A DNA stretch of 33,120 nucleotides from Achromobacter pulmonis (GTDB lineage Bacteria > Pseudomonadota > Gammaproteobacteria > Burkholderiales > Burkholderiaceae_B), in the NCBI RefSeq assembly GCF_002885955.2, contig NZ_POQS01000004.1, forward strand, positions 761,831-794,950, written 5' to 3'. A program made the position numbers and the translations under genes. This document shows positions 7,585-15,414 of this stretch, piece by piece. A model generated the notes under the pieces. The model did no database searches, was not told the DNA's origin, and saw only the letters and a program-made list of their open reading frames with translations. The first letter of the stretch is position 1; each line of letters begins with the position of its first letter.

Positions 7585-8256
7585 TCAGCCCCGGGCGCCC
7601 GCCGCCTCCAGCATGCGCGCGATCTCGGCCTGGCCGCGCTGGCGCGCATGCGCAAGCGGCGTCACGCCCTTGCCGTCGGCAAGATTGACGTCGGCGCCGG
7701 CCTCGATCAGGCGCTTGACGATGGCCTGATGGCGCGGGCCGCCATCGCCCAGGATCACGGCCTCCAGCAGGCCGGTCCATCCCAGGTTGTTCACGTGGTC
7801 GGCGTCCACGCCGGCGACCAGCAGCATGTCCACCACCTCGACGTGGCCGCGCTCGCAGGCCGGGATCAGCGCCGTTCCGCCGTAGCGGTTGGTGCTTTTC
7901 AGGTCCGCGCCGTGCGCCAGCGTCAGCGCCAGGATCTCGCGGTAGCCGCGCGCCCCGGCCAGCAGGTAGGCGCTGTCGTGGATCGCATTCTTGGCATTGA
8001 CGTCGGCGCCCGCGTCGATCAGCGCGCGCGCGGCCTCGACGTGGTTGCCCTGGGTGGCGCGCAAGAGCGGCGTATTGCCGGAACCGTCGCGCGCCTCCAG
8101 CGCGGCGCCCTGCCGCAGCAGCGCCTTGACGCGGGCCGCGTCGCCGTCGCCCGCGGCGGCCAGCAGCGCCGCGTCCGGCGCGGCCGCCGCGGCCCCGCCG
8201 CCCATGCTCAACATAAAAGCCGCCAGCCAGATGCGGCACGCTCCGAAAACACGCAT
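7585..8256 (-). CDS. exported ankyrin-repeat protein
   Basis: A 223-residue protein with a signal peptide (MRVFGACRIWLAAFMLSMGG, then GAAAAAPDA, probable cleavage near residue 26), followed by five or six ankyrin repeats such as DGSGNTPLLRATQGNHVEAA, LIDAGADVNAKN, GGTALIPACERGHVEVVDML and LIEAGADVNLADGKGVTPLA. The start at 8256 is preferred over an in-frame ATG at 8355 because it gives a clean signal peptide and has GGGAG about 9 bases upstream. Periplasmic ankyrin proteins are usually binding or chaperone-like partners (one known example protects a catalase); no partner is evident here. It is divergent from the LysR gene, with which it shares a 98-base intergenic region. Confidence 0.85.
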   Translation of the reverse strand: MRVFGACRIWLAAFMLSMGGGAAAAAPDAALLAAAGDGDAARVKALLRQGAALEARDGSGNTPLLRATQGNHVEAARALIDAGADVNAKNAIHDSAYLLAGARGYREILALTLAHGADLKSTNRYGGTALIPACERGHVEVVDMLLVAGVDADHVNNLGWTGLLEAVILGDGGPRHQAIVKRLIEAGADVNLADGKGVTPLAHARQRGQAEIARMLEAAGARG

Positions 8257-8280
8257 ATCCGATACTCCCGGGTTCAAGGT

Positions 8281-8310
8281 CCAGGACGCTAGTATGGCGT
8301 CGCGTCCGGG
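8281..8310. promoter_or_regulatory. dyad in the ankyrin/LysR divergent promoter region
   Basis: GGACGC (8284-8289) and GCGTCC (8302-8307) form an inverted repeat that extends to 8 of 9 matching positions on both sides. It lies in the 98-base gap between two divergent genes, where a LysR operator is expected. The following A+T-rich stretch (8311-8325) may carry the promoter for the LysR gene. No hexamers were clear enough to name. Confidence 0.35.
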
Positions 8311-8354
8311 TATTATGAAATTAATTGACCCAATGGTTTTCAGTGGAAAGCGCA

Positions 8355-9230
8355 ATGCTCGATCCCGTCCTGCTGCGCAGTTTCATCACCGTCGTGGACA
8401 CAGGCAACTTCACCCGCGCGGCCGAATACCTGCACCTGACCCAGTCCACCGTCAGCCAGCACGTGCTGCGCCTGGAGGACCGGCTCGGCTGCCAGCTGCT
8501 GGACCGCAGCCAGCGCCATATCCTGCCCACCGAGGAAGGCGAGCGTCTGCTCGGGTATGCGCGCAGCATCCTGCGCCTGGCCGAGGAAGCCTGCGCCAGC
8601 GTGGCCGCCGCGCAGGCCAGCGCGGTGCTGCGCCTGGGCGCTCCCGAAGAATTCATGGGCGCGGCCCTGATGCCCACGCTGGCGGCCGTGCAGGCCGCCC
8701 ATCCGCTGCTGCGCGTGGAGGTCGAGGGCGGCCTCAGCCACGAGCTGCTGCGGCGCTACCGCGAAGGCGACCTGGACCTGCTGCTGGTCAAGCAATGGGA
8801 AGTGGACGCGGACTGCCACGCCCAGTGGGCCGAGCCGCTGTGCTGGATCGCGGCGCGCGACGCCGCGGCGCCCGCCGCCGGCACGGCCGTGCCGCTGGTC
8901 GCGTTTCCGGCCGGCGCGCTCTACCGCCAGGAAATGACCGCCATGCTGGAGAACTGCGGCCGGCCCTGGCAGGTACGCTTTTGCAGCCCCAGCCTGCCCA
9001 GCCTGACGGCCGCGGTGGCGGCCGGCCTGGGCGTGAGCCTGCTGCCTGCCGCCTGCGTCGGCCCCGAACACCGCGTGCTGACGGCCGCCGAAGGCTACGC
9101 CGCGCCGGCCGGCCTGCGCCTGGCGCTGTATGCGCGCGCCCGGCTCAGCGAGGCCGGCCGCGCCCTGCTGCGCGCGCTGACCGGCTATTGCGAGCAGCGC
9201 GCCGCCGAGGTCAGCGCGCGGGCCGGCTGA
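8355..9230 (+). CDS. LysR-family transcriptional regulator
   Basis: A 291-residue regulator. Residues 1-60 are the LysR helix-turn-helix (LLRSFITVVDTGNFTRAAEY, LHLTQSTVSQHVLRLEDRLG). Residues 88-290 form the substrate-binding domain, with VLRLGAPEEFM at its start. The ATG at 8355 is chosen because GGAAAG lies 5 bases upstream; the earlier ATG at 8325 lacks a ribosome site. It is divergent from the exported ankyrin gene and convergent with the amidohydrolase, overlapping it by 20 bases at the 3' end. Either neighbour could be its target; the ankyrin gene fits the usual divergent arrangement. Confidence 0.9.
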   Translation: MLDPVLLRSFITVVDTGNFTRAAEYLHLTQSTVSQHVLRLEDRLGCQLLDRSQRHILPTEEGERLLGYARSILRLAEEACASVAAAQASAVLRLGAPEEFMGAALMPTLAAVQAAHPLLRVEVEGGLSHELLRRYREGDLDLLLVKQWEVDADCHAQWAEPLCWIAARDAAAPAAGTAVPLVAFPAGALYRQEMTAMLENCGRPWQVRFCSPSLPSLTAAVAAGLGVSLLPAACVGPEHRVLTAAEGYAAPAGLRLALYARARLSEAGRALLRALTGYCEQRAAEVSARAG

Positions 9231-10407
9231 AGGCGGTCGCGGCCTCGCCGACCGGTTCGCCCTTGCGAAACAGCAGGCGCTGCGCCGGCGCCGCGGCCAC
9301 GGCGGCCGCCGCATTGGGCGCGGGCAGCGCCACGAACGTGGCCTCGTTGCCCGCCAGCAGCCCGTAGCCTTGCAGGCCCAGCACGGCCGCGCCCGCGTGC
9401 GAGGCCATGTCCAGCGCCGTCAGCAGCTCGGCGTCGCCGTAAAAGCCCGAGCGGTAGCCGATCAGCATCGCGCGCTGCAGCATGTCGCCGTTGCCGTAAG
9501 GCCACCAGCTGTCCTGGATGTTGTCGTTGCCGGCGAACACCCGCACGCCGGCGGCGCGCAGCCGCAGCACCGGCGGAAAGGCGCGGTCGCCGGGCGCGTT
9601 GGTCATGATGGCCACGCCGGCGTCCGCGAGCTTGCGCGCCGCCTCGTCCTGCGCGCGCGCATCCACGTCGCCCAGCGCGTAGGCGTGGCTGATCGCGACG
9701 CGTCCGGCCAGGCCCAGCGCGCGGGTGCGCGCGGCGATGCGGCCGATCTGCTCGACGCCGGCCATGCCGGGCTCGTGCAAATGGATGTCGAGCCTGGCGC
9801 CCAGGCGGTCGGCGATGCCGAAGATGCAATCGAGCTGGCCCTCGGCGTCGCCGTCCAGCGTGGACGGATCGATGCCGCCCACCACCTCCGCGCCCTCGCG
9901 CACCGCGGCCTCCAGGAGCTGTGCGGTGCCGGGACAGGACATCACGCCGGCCTGCGGAAACGCCGCCAGCTGGATATCCACGATGCCGCGCCACTTCTCG
10001 CGCGCGGCCATCATCGCGTGCAGGTTCTCCAGCCCGGTGGTGGCGTCCACGTCGACGTGGCTGCGCATCGCCACGGTGCCGAACGCGGCCGCCTGCGCGA
10101 TGAGCGCATCGGCGCGCGCCTCGATGGGCGGCGCGGCCTCCAGTTCGCTTTTCTCGATGGCCAGCCGCTCGCGCAGCGTGGCCGCCGGCCGGTGCGGATG
10201 CCAGCGGTCGCCGACGAAACTCTTGTCCAGGTGGATGTGGCCGTCGACGAAACCCGGCAGCACCAGGTGGCCGCGCAGGTCCGTCACCTGCGCCTGCGGC
10301 AGTTCGGGCGGCTCGGCGCCGATGGCCAGGATGCGTCCGTCGCGCACGGCCAGCGCCAGGGCGTTGCCGTCGGCATCGACGGCGTTGAGGTATATGCGGT
10401 CTGTCAT
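9211..10407 (-). CDS. cytosine deaminase-like amidohydrolase
   Basis: A 398-residue metal-dependent hydrolase of the CodA/AtzC branch of the amidohydrolase superfamily, expected to deaminate or hydrolyse a cyclic C-N compound such as a pyrimidine or triazine. Visible are HIHLDK (57-62, the HxH metal pair), HLHEPG (third metal histidine and catalytic glutamate), ISHAYALGD (fourth histidine) and GNDNIQDSWWPYGNGDM, which aligns with the GHDDVFDPWYPLG region of CodA and holds the metal aspartate. The change GHDD to GNDN may shift substrate choice. The start at 10407 is preferred because homologues begin just before the ALAVRDGRI strand. Its likely partner is the divergent symporter at 10981, which could import the substrate. 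Confidence 0.85.
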   Translation of the reverse strand: MTDRIYLNAVDADGNALALAVRDGRILAIGAEPPELPQAQVTDLRGHLVLPGFVDGHIHLDKSFVGDRWHPHRPAATLRERLAIEKSELEAAPPIEARADALIAQAAAFGTVAMRSHVDVDATTGLENLHAMMAAREKWRGIVDIQLAAFPQAGVMSCPGTAQLLEAAVREGAEVVGGIDPSTLDGDAEGQLDCIFGIADRLGARLDIHLHEPGMAGVEQIGRIAARTRALGLAGRVAISHAYALGDVDARAQDEAARKLADAGVAIMTNAPGDRAFPPVLRLRAAGVRVFAGNDNIQDSWWPYGNGDMLQRAMLIGYRSGFYGDAELLTALDMASHAGAAVLGLQGYGLLAGNEATFVALPAPNAAAAVAAAPAQRLLFRKGEPVGEAATAFSRPAR

Positions 10408-10980
10408 GATTCGCGCCAAAGCCTTTACCTTATCGGAGCGCGGCGGCGCCGGCCAATTAAGTGTTGCGATGCGCTCCAATCGGATTCGCGATGGCGCGCG
10501 CGGCGCGCGGGCTGGACTCGAAACGGGTATGGTCCTATACTTGCCGTCTGCTGTAGTTCATCACGTTTGCCCGAAAGCGACGCACGTCGCCCACGGCAAC
10601 CGACACCAAGGCCGCGCACAGCGGTCCGGCGTGCAGCGTAGAACGCCCGCCGAAACACCTTTACCCAGCCGCCAGGCTGCGGAACAAATCCCTGCCCACC
10701 AGGCAGGACCATCGCTTACCGCGTTGGGCAACGTCTAAATCAAACCAGCGTTCGTCCCCACGCGGCAGCAAGACACCTACACGGTGTGCCTTGTCGCTGT
10801 CCGGCATGGGCTCGCTCGTCGCGCCCGCCCCGGGCAGGCACGCGATCGCGCCTGCGGCCGATCGCCCGGTGTTTCGGCAACGTCACAGGGGTTTGCCGCC
10901 CATCGCATCCCGCGGAAACGGCCTCACGCAGCCATGACTGTCCGTCATGACCGAGCTGCCAAGGAGAAAGGACGAAAACG
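10408..10980. other. 573-base intergenic region with a hairpin-rich leader
   Basis: No convincing protein gene is present. On the plus strand, TATACT (10536-10541) with TGGACT 17 bases upstream (10513-10518) is a plausible promoter, giving a leader of about 430 bases before the symporter. Within it are short compact hairpins: GCGAC-GCAC-GTCGC (10577-10590), CAGCC-GCCA-GGCTG (10666-10679), CCTGCC-CACCA-GGCAGG (10691-10707), CGTT-GGGC-AACG (10722-10733) and ACACC-TACAC-GGTGT (10773-10787). They do not match a riboswitch class I can recognise. The region may hold a cis-regulatory RNA, a separate small RNA, or just a long untranslated leader. Confidence 0.45.
10513..10541 (+). promoter_or_regulatory. 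sigma-70-type promoter candidate
   Basis: TGGACT (10513-10518), a 17-base spacer and TATACT (10536-10541) give 4/6 and 5/6 matches to the consensus hexamers. It reads toward the symporter and would start transcription near 10548, at the beginning of the hairpin-rich stretch. Confidence 0.45.
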
Positions 10981-12672
10981 ATGCAAGAGACAGAATTCTT
11001 TCAGCTATCGGCGACCACCGCCATCCTGCTGCTCGCGGGCTTTTACGGCGCGACATTCCTGATGTCGCTGTTCATCGGCGAAAAGAACGAAAACGTCGAC
11101 GGCTACATGGTGTCGAACAACGCGGTGGGCTTCGGCCTTTCCACGGCCAGCATGATCGCCACCTGGATCTGGGCCGCATCGTTCTACGCCAGCGCCACCT
11201 CGGGCTACAAGTACGGTCTGTCCGGCCCCCTGCACTACGGTTTCTGGGGCGCGCTGATGATTCTGTTCATCTATCCCTTCGGCAAGCGTTTCCGCCAGCT
11301 CGCGCCCAAGGCGCACACGCTGGCGGAAGTCATCCACGCGCGCCACGGCACCTCCAGCCAGATGATCATGGCGGTGTCGAACATCGTGGGCAGCTGTATC
11401 AGCCTGATGGTCAACTTCACCGCGGCCGGCGCGCTGGTCTCCATCCTCAGCCCGCTGACCTTCATCCAGGGCGTGCTCATCGCCGGCCTGGGCGTGCTGT
11501 CCTATACGCTGTGGTCGGGCTTTCGCACTTCGGTGATGACCGACTTCGCGCAGCTCGCGGCCATGATCGTGGCGGCGGTCATCATCATTCCGCTGATCTT
11601 CTTCAACGCCGGCGGCCCCGACGTGCTGCAGGCCAATATGTGGCGCCTGAACGCCGAGCAGGCCGACTTCTATTCGACCAAGGCGATTCTTGAACAGGGC
11701 GCGCCCTACTTCGTGGCGGTGCTGGCCTACGCCATCGGCAACCAGACCATCGCGCAACGTCTTTTCGCCGTGCGCGAAGACCTGATCAAGCCCACCTTCC
11801 TGACCGCCACGGTCGGCTACGGCGCGGTCGTGATCGGCCTGGGCATGCTGGGCCTGCTGGCGCTGTTCGTGGGCCTGGAGCCCGCCAACGGCGACATGAA
11901 CAACATCATCCCGCAGATGGCCTCGACCTATCTGCCGCCGTTCGGCATCGCGCTGTTCTTCCTGCTGGTGGTGGGCTCGCTGTCCTCGACCGCCGACTCC
12001 GACCTGGCCGCCCTGTCGGCCATCGTCATGACCGACATCTACGGCAAGAACGTCGCGCGCGGCCGTCCGGACCCGCAGCGCATGCTGTGGTGGGGCCGCG
12101 CCACCATGATCGTGGCCACCATGATCGGCGTCATCTTCGCCAGCCTGCGCCTGGACATCCTGGTCATGCTGGTCTTCGTCGGCGCGCTGTGGGGCGCCAT
12201 CGTGTTCCCGGTGATCGCCAGCTTCTACTGGGACCGCGTGGACAACCGCGCCTTCGTCTGGTCGGTGCTCAGCGCCGTGGTGCTGTTCACCATCGTGCGC
12301 TTCGAACTGATCCCGATCCAGGGCGCGGTGGCGGTGTTCTTCGAAATCTGCTCGGCCGTCGGCGGCGGCGTGGTGCTGGGACTGATGACGTTCGGCTTCT
12401 TCGGCCGCAAGGCCGCGCTGGCCGTGGGCGCGGCGGGCATCGCCATCATGCTGCCCGTCTTCGTCGGCACGCTGCGCGAATACATCGTGCTGATGGGTTC
12501 GCTCACCGCCTACGGCGTCAGCGCGGCGGTCTGCACCGCGCTCAGCCTGCGCAACACGCAGCGCTTCGATTTCGGCCTGCTGGCCGACCGCGTGACCTCG
12601 TTCCACCGCGAACAGGAAGCGCTGACCCAGGCGCCGGCGCAGCGCCCCGTCGTCCAGCCCGCCAAGGGCTGA
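10981..12672 (+). CDS. sodium:solute symporter (SSS family)
   Basis: A 563-residue inner-membrane transporter with about 13 hydrophobic segments, beginning TTAILLLAGFYGATFLMSLF. SSS family features are visible: ENVDGYMVSNNAVGFGLSTA, WIWAASFYASATSGYKYGLS and the sodium-site segment VVGSLSSTADSDLAALSAIV (serines of the Na2 site). AAGGAG and AAAGGA lie 9-15 bases upstream of the ATG. It is followed after 26 bases by a 40-residue membrane peptide with its own ribosome site, so the two form an operon. The substrate is not readable from sequence; urea, nucleobases, hydantoins or organic acids are all known in this family. The divergent amidohydrolase makes a nitrogenous cyclic compound an attractive guess only. 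Confidence 0.9.
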   Translation: MQETEFFQLSATTAILLLAGFYGATFLMSLFIGEKNENVDGYMVSNNAVGFGLSTASMIATWIWAASFYASATSGYKYGLSGPLHYGFWGALMILFIYPFGKRFRQLAPKAHTLAEVIHARHGTSSQMIMAVSNIVGSCISLMVNFTAAGALVSILSPLTFIQGVLIAGLGVLSYTLWSGFRTSVMTDFAQLAAMIVAAVIIIPLIFFNAGGPDVLQANMWRLNAEQADFYSTKAILEQGAPYFVAVLAYAIGNQTIAQRLFAVREDLIKPTFLTATVGYGAVVIGLGMLGLLALFVGLEPANGDMNNIIPQMASTYLPPFGIALFFLLVVGSLSSTADSDLAALSAIVMTDIYGKNVARGRPDPQRMLWWGRATMIVATMIGVIFASLRLDILVMLVFVGALWGAIVFPVIASFYWDRVDNRAFVWSVLSAVVLFTIVRFELIPIQGAVAVFFEICSAVGGGVVLGLMTFGFFGRKAALAVGAAGIAIMLPVFVGTLREYIVLMGSLTAYGVSAAVCTALSLRNTQRFDFGLLADRVTSFHREQEALTQAPAQRPVVQPAKG

Positions 12673-12698
12673 ACCCCACAACGAACAAGGAGACCGAT

Positions 12699-12821
12699 AT
12701 GTGGTTGACGTTGTATTTCCTGGTGTGGCCGGCCATCTCGGCCGCGATCCTGGCCATTCTGTGCGTCACGCTGTGGCGCGACATCCGCGCGGCCCGGCGC
12801 AGCGGAAAGTCGATGGTCTGA
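12699..12821 (+). CDS. small membrane subunit of the symporter (40 aa)
   Basis: A 40-residue peptide: one hydrophobic helix (LYFLVWPAISAAILAILCVT) and then a positively charged tail (WRDIRAARRSGKSMV), so probably a single-pass inner-membrane protein with its C-terminus inside. AAGGAG lies 6 bases upstream of the ATG. It is the second gene of the symporter operon. Peptides of this shape beside SSS transporters are known as putative transporter small subunits; a stabilising or regulatory role is inference. Confidence 0.8.
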   Translation: MWLTLYFLVWPAISAAILAILCVTLWRDIRAARRSGKSMV

Positions 12822-12863
12822 CCCCGTTTCAACCCCGCAGGGAGGAACTTTCGTCCGGAACGC

Positions 12864-12894
12864 TTGACCTTGACATCATTGGAATCTTTATAGT
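12864..12894 (+). promoter_or_regulatory. MerR/CueR-type promoter for the copper ATPase
   Basis: TTGACC (12864-12869) and TATAGT (12889-12894) are separated by 19 bases, the overlong spacer typical of promoters distorted by MerR-family activators. The spacer holds an imperfect dyad (ACCTTGAC facing GGAATCTT), resembling the CCTTCC/GGAAGG arms of CueR sites. It lies about 40 bases before the copper ATPase start. No cueR gene is in the window, so the regulator must be encoded elsewhere. Confidence 0.65.
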
Positions 12895-12935
12895 GGTCGC
12901 ATCCACAGGAAATTCCTAGTTTTCAAGGAGCGGCA

Positions 12936-15413
12936 ATGAGTTCCATCCCTGCAGACAGCATCGCGGTCAGCCTGCCCATCGAGGGCATGACCTGCGCCTC
13001 GTGCGTGGGCCGGGTCGAAAAGGCCCTGAAGGCCGTGCCGGGCGTAAGCAAGGCCAGCGTCAACCTGGCGACCGAACGCGCCGACATCTCCTTCGCGGGC
13101 GCGCCGGACGTGGCGGCGGCCGTGCAGGCGGTGCAGAAGGCCGGCTACACGGTGGCCGAAACCACCGTGGAACTGTCTGTGACCGGCATGACCTGCGCCT
13201 CCTGCGTGGGCCGGGTCGAGAAGGCCTTGAAGGCGGTGCCCGGCGTCAGCGGCGCCACCGTCAACCTGGCGACCGAGCGCGCCAGCGTCACCGCGGCTGG
13301 CGGCGTCGCCGCCAGCGCGCTGATCCAGGCCGTGGCCAAGGCCGGCTACGAAGCCCGGCCCATCGCCGAAGCCGCCAGCGACACCGACGCCGTGGCCGAA
13401 CGCCAGGCCGCCGAGCGCCAGGCGCTCAAGCGCTCGCTGACCATCGCCGCCATCTTCGCGCTGCCCGTGTTCATCCTGGAGATGGGCGGCCACATGGTGC
13501 CGGCGTTCCACCATCTGATCGCCGGCACCCTGGGCACGCAAAACAGCTGGTACCTCCAGTTCGCGCTCGCCAGCATCGTGCTGTTCGGCCCCGGGCTGCG
13601 CTTTTTCCAGAAAGGCGTTCCGGCGCTGCTGCGCGGCGCGCCCGACATGAACTCGCTGGTGGCGGTGGGCACCTCGGCCGCCTATGCCTATTCGGTCGTC
13701 GCCACCTTCGCGCCCGGCCTGCTGCCCGCCGGCACGGTCAACGTCTATTACGAGGCCGCCGCGGTCATCGTGGCGCTGATCCTGCTGGGCCGCTACCTGG
13801 AGGCGCGCGCCAAGGGCAATACCTCCGAAGCCATCAAGCGCCTGCTCGGCCTGCAGGCCAAGACGGCGCGCGTGGTGCGCGACGGCGCGGTCCTGGAACT
13901 GGCCATCGAGGAAGTGGTCGCCGGCGACCTGGTCGAAGTCCGCCCGGGCGAACGCGTGCCGGTGGACGGCGAGGTCGTGGAGGGCAACAGCTTCATCGAC
14001 GAATCCATGATCAGCGGCGAGCCCGTGCCGGTCGAGAAGCAGCCCGGCTCCGAAGTGGTGGGCGGCACGGTCAACCAGAACGGCGCGCTGACGCTGCGCG
14101 CCACCAAGGTCGGCAACGACACGGTGCTGGCGCAGATCATCCGCATGGTGGAGCAGGCGCAGGGCTCCAAGCTGCCGATCCAGGCGCTGGTCGACCGCAT
14201 CACCATGTGGTTCGTGCCCGCGGTCATGGCGGCCGCCGTGCTGACCTTCATCGTCTGGCTCGCGTTCGGTCCCGAACCCGCGCTGACCTTCGCCCTGGTC
14301 AACGCCGTGGCGGTGCTGATCATCGCCTGCCCCTGCGCCATGGGCCTGGCCACGCCGACCTCCATCATGGTGGGTACCGGCCGCGCCGCGCAGATGGGCG
14401 TGCTGTTCCGCAAGGGCGAAGCGCTGCAATCGCTGAAGGACGCCAAGGTCGTGGCCGTGGACAAGACCGGCACGCTGACCAAGGGCCGCCCCGAACTGAC
14501 CGACCTGGTCGTGGCGCAGGGCTTCGAGCGCGACGCCGTGCTGGGCAAGGTCGCGGCCGTCGAAGCCAAGTCCGAACACCCCATCGCCCAGGCCATCGTC
14601 GATGCGGCCAAGGCGCAGAACATCGCGCTGGGCGCGGTCTCGCAGTTCGAGTCCATCACCGGCTTCGGCGTGAGCGCCCGCGTCGACGGCGACCTGGTCC
14701 AGATCGGCGCCGACCGCTACATGCGCGAACTGGGCCTGGGCGTCGAGACCTTCGGCGCGCAAGCCGCGCGGCTGGGCGACGAAGGCAAGACCCCGCTCTA
14801 CGCCGCCGTCAACGGCCGGCTCGCCGCCATGATCGCGGTGGCCGACCCGATCAAGGAAACCACGGCCGCGGCCATCCGCGCGCTGCACGAACTGGGCCTG
14901 AAGGTCGCCATGATCACGGGCGACAACCGCCGCACCGGCGAGGCCATCGCCCGCCAGCTCGGCATCGACGAAGTCGTCGCCGAAGTGCTGCCGGACGGCA
15001 AGGTCGAGGCGGTGCAGCGCCTGAAGCGCCAGTACGGCCCGATCGCCTACGTGGGCGACGGCATCAACGACGCGCCGGCGCTGGCCGAAGCCGACGTGGG
15101 CCTGGCCATCGGCACCGGCACCGACATCGCCATCGAGGCCGCCGACGTGGTGCTGATGTCCGGCGACCTGGGCGGCGTGCCCAACGCCATCGGGCTGTCC
15201 CAGGCCACGCTGCGCAACATCAAGCAAAACCTGTTCTGGGCCTTCGCCTACAACGTCGCGCTGATCCCGGTGGCCGCCGGCCTGCTGTATCCGGTCAACG
15301 GCAGCCTGCTGTCGCCGGTGTTCGCGGCCGGCGCGATGGCCCTGTCCAGCGTGTTCGTGCTGAGCAACGCGCTGCGGCTGCGCCGCTACGCGCCGCCCTT
15401 CGCCCCGGCCTGA
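12936..15413 (+). CDS. copA: Cu(I)-exporting P1B-type ATPase (CopA-like)
   Basis: An 825-residue inner-membrane pump that exports Cu(I) or Ag(I) to the periplasm. There are two N-terminal heavy-metal-associated domains (residues ~11-73 and ~79-140), each with GMTCASC (C20/C23 and C87/C90), then eight membrane helices. Key motifs: SGEP (360-363) in the actuator, CPC (465-467) in the membrane metal site, DKTGTLTKG with phospho-acceptor D509, SEHPIAQAI (nucleotide site), GDGINDAP (707-714), and the CopA-specific YN (772-773) and MALSS (801-805). CAAGGAG lies upstream of the ATG. The promoter is CueR-like. The two metal-binding domains share an identical 22-residue block, indicating a recent internal duplication. 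The stop is one base from that of the convergent lyase. Confidence 0.95.
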   Translation: MSSIPADSIAVSLPIEGMTCASCVGRVEKALKAVPGVSKASVNLATERADISFAGAPDVAAAVQAVQKAGYTVAETTVELSVTGMTCASCVGRVEKALKAVPGVSGATVNLATERASVTAAGGVAASALIQAVAKAGYEARPIAEAASDTDAVAERQAAERQALKRSLTIAAIFALPVFILEMGGHMVPAFHHLIAGTLGTQNSWYLQFALASIVLFGPGLRFFQKGVPALLRGAPDMNSLVAVGTSAAYAYSVVATFAPGLLPAGTVNVYYEAAAVIVALILLGRYLEARAKGNTSEAIKRLLGLQAKTARVVRDGAVLELAIEEVVAGDLVEVRPGERVPVDGEVVEGNSFIDESMISGEPVPVEKQPGSEVVGGTVNQNGALTLRATKVGNDTVLAQIIRMVEQAQGSKLPIQALVDRITMWFVPAVMAAAVLTFIVWLAFGPEPALTFALVNAVAVLIIACPCAMGLATPTSIMVGTGRAAQMGVLFRKGEALQSLKDAKVVAVDKTGTLTKGRPELTDLVVAQGFERDAVLGKVAAVEAKSEHPIAQAIVDAAKAQNIALGAVSQFESITGFGVSARVDGDLVQIGADRYMRELGLGVETFGAQAARLGDEGKTPLYAAVNGRLAAMIAVADPIKETTAAAIRALHELGLKVAMITGDNRRTGEAIARQLGIDEVVAEVLPDGKVEAVQRLKRQYGPIAYVGDGINDAPALAEADVGLAIGTGTDIAIEAADVVLMSGDLGGVPNAIGLSQATLRNIKQNLFWAFAYNVALIPVAAGLLYPVNGSLLSPVFAAGAMALSSVFVLSNALRLRRYAPPFAPA
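12984..13281 (+). repeat. in-frame tandem duplication encoding the two metal-binding domains
   Basis: The DNA coding for the first metal-binding domain (about 12984-13080) recurs 201 bases (67 codons) later (about 13185-13281) with only scattered, mostly silent differences over the GMTCASC-to-VPGVS block, and again over VNLATERA. The similarity at DNA level points to duplication or gene conversion rather than two anciently diverged domains. Confidence 0.75.
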
Positions 15414-15414
15414 A

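Noticed and set aside
10536..10790. A known riboswitch or housekeeping RNA (ykkC/guanidine, glycine, TPP, cobalamin, 6S, RNase P, tmRNA, SRP)
   Set aside because: Neither strand shows the conserved core strings of these classes that I know; only generic hairpins are seen.
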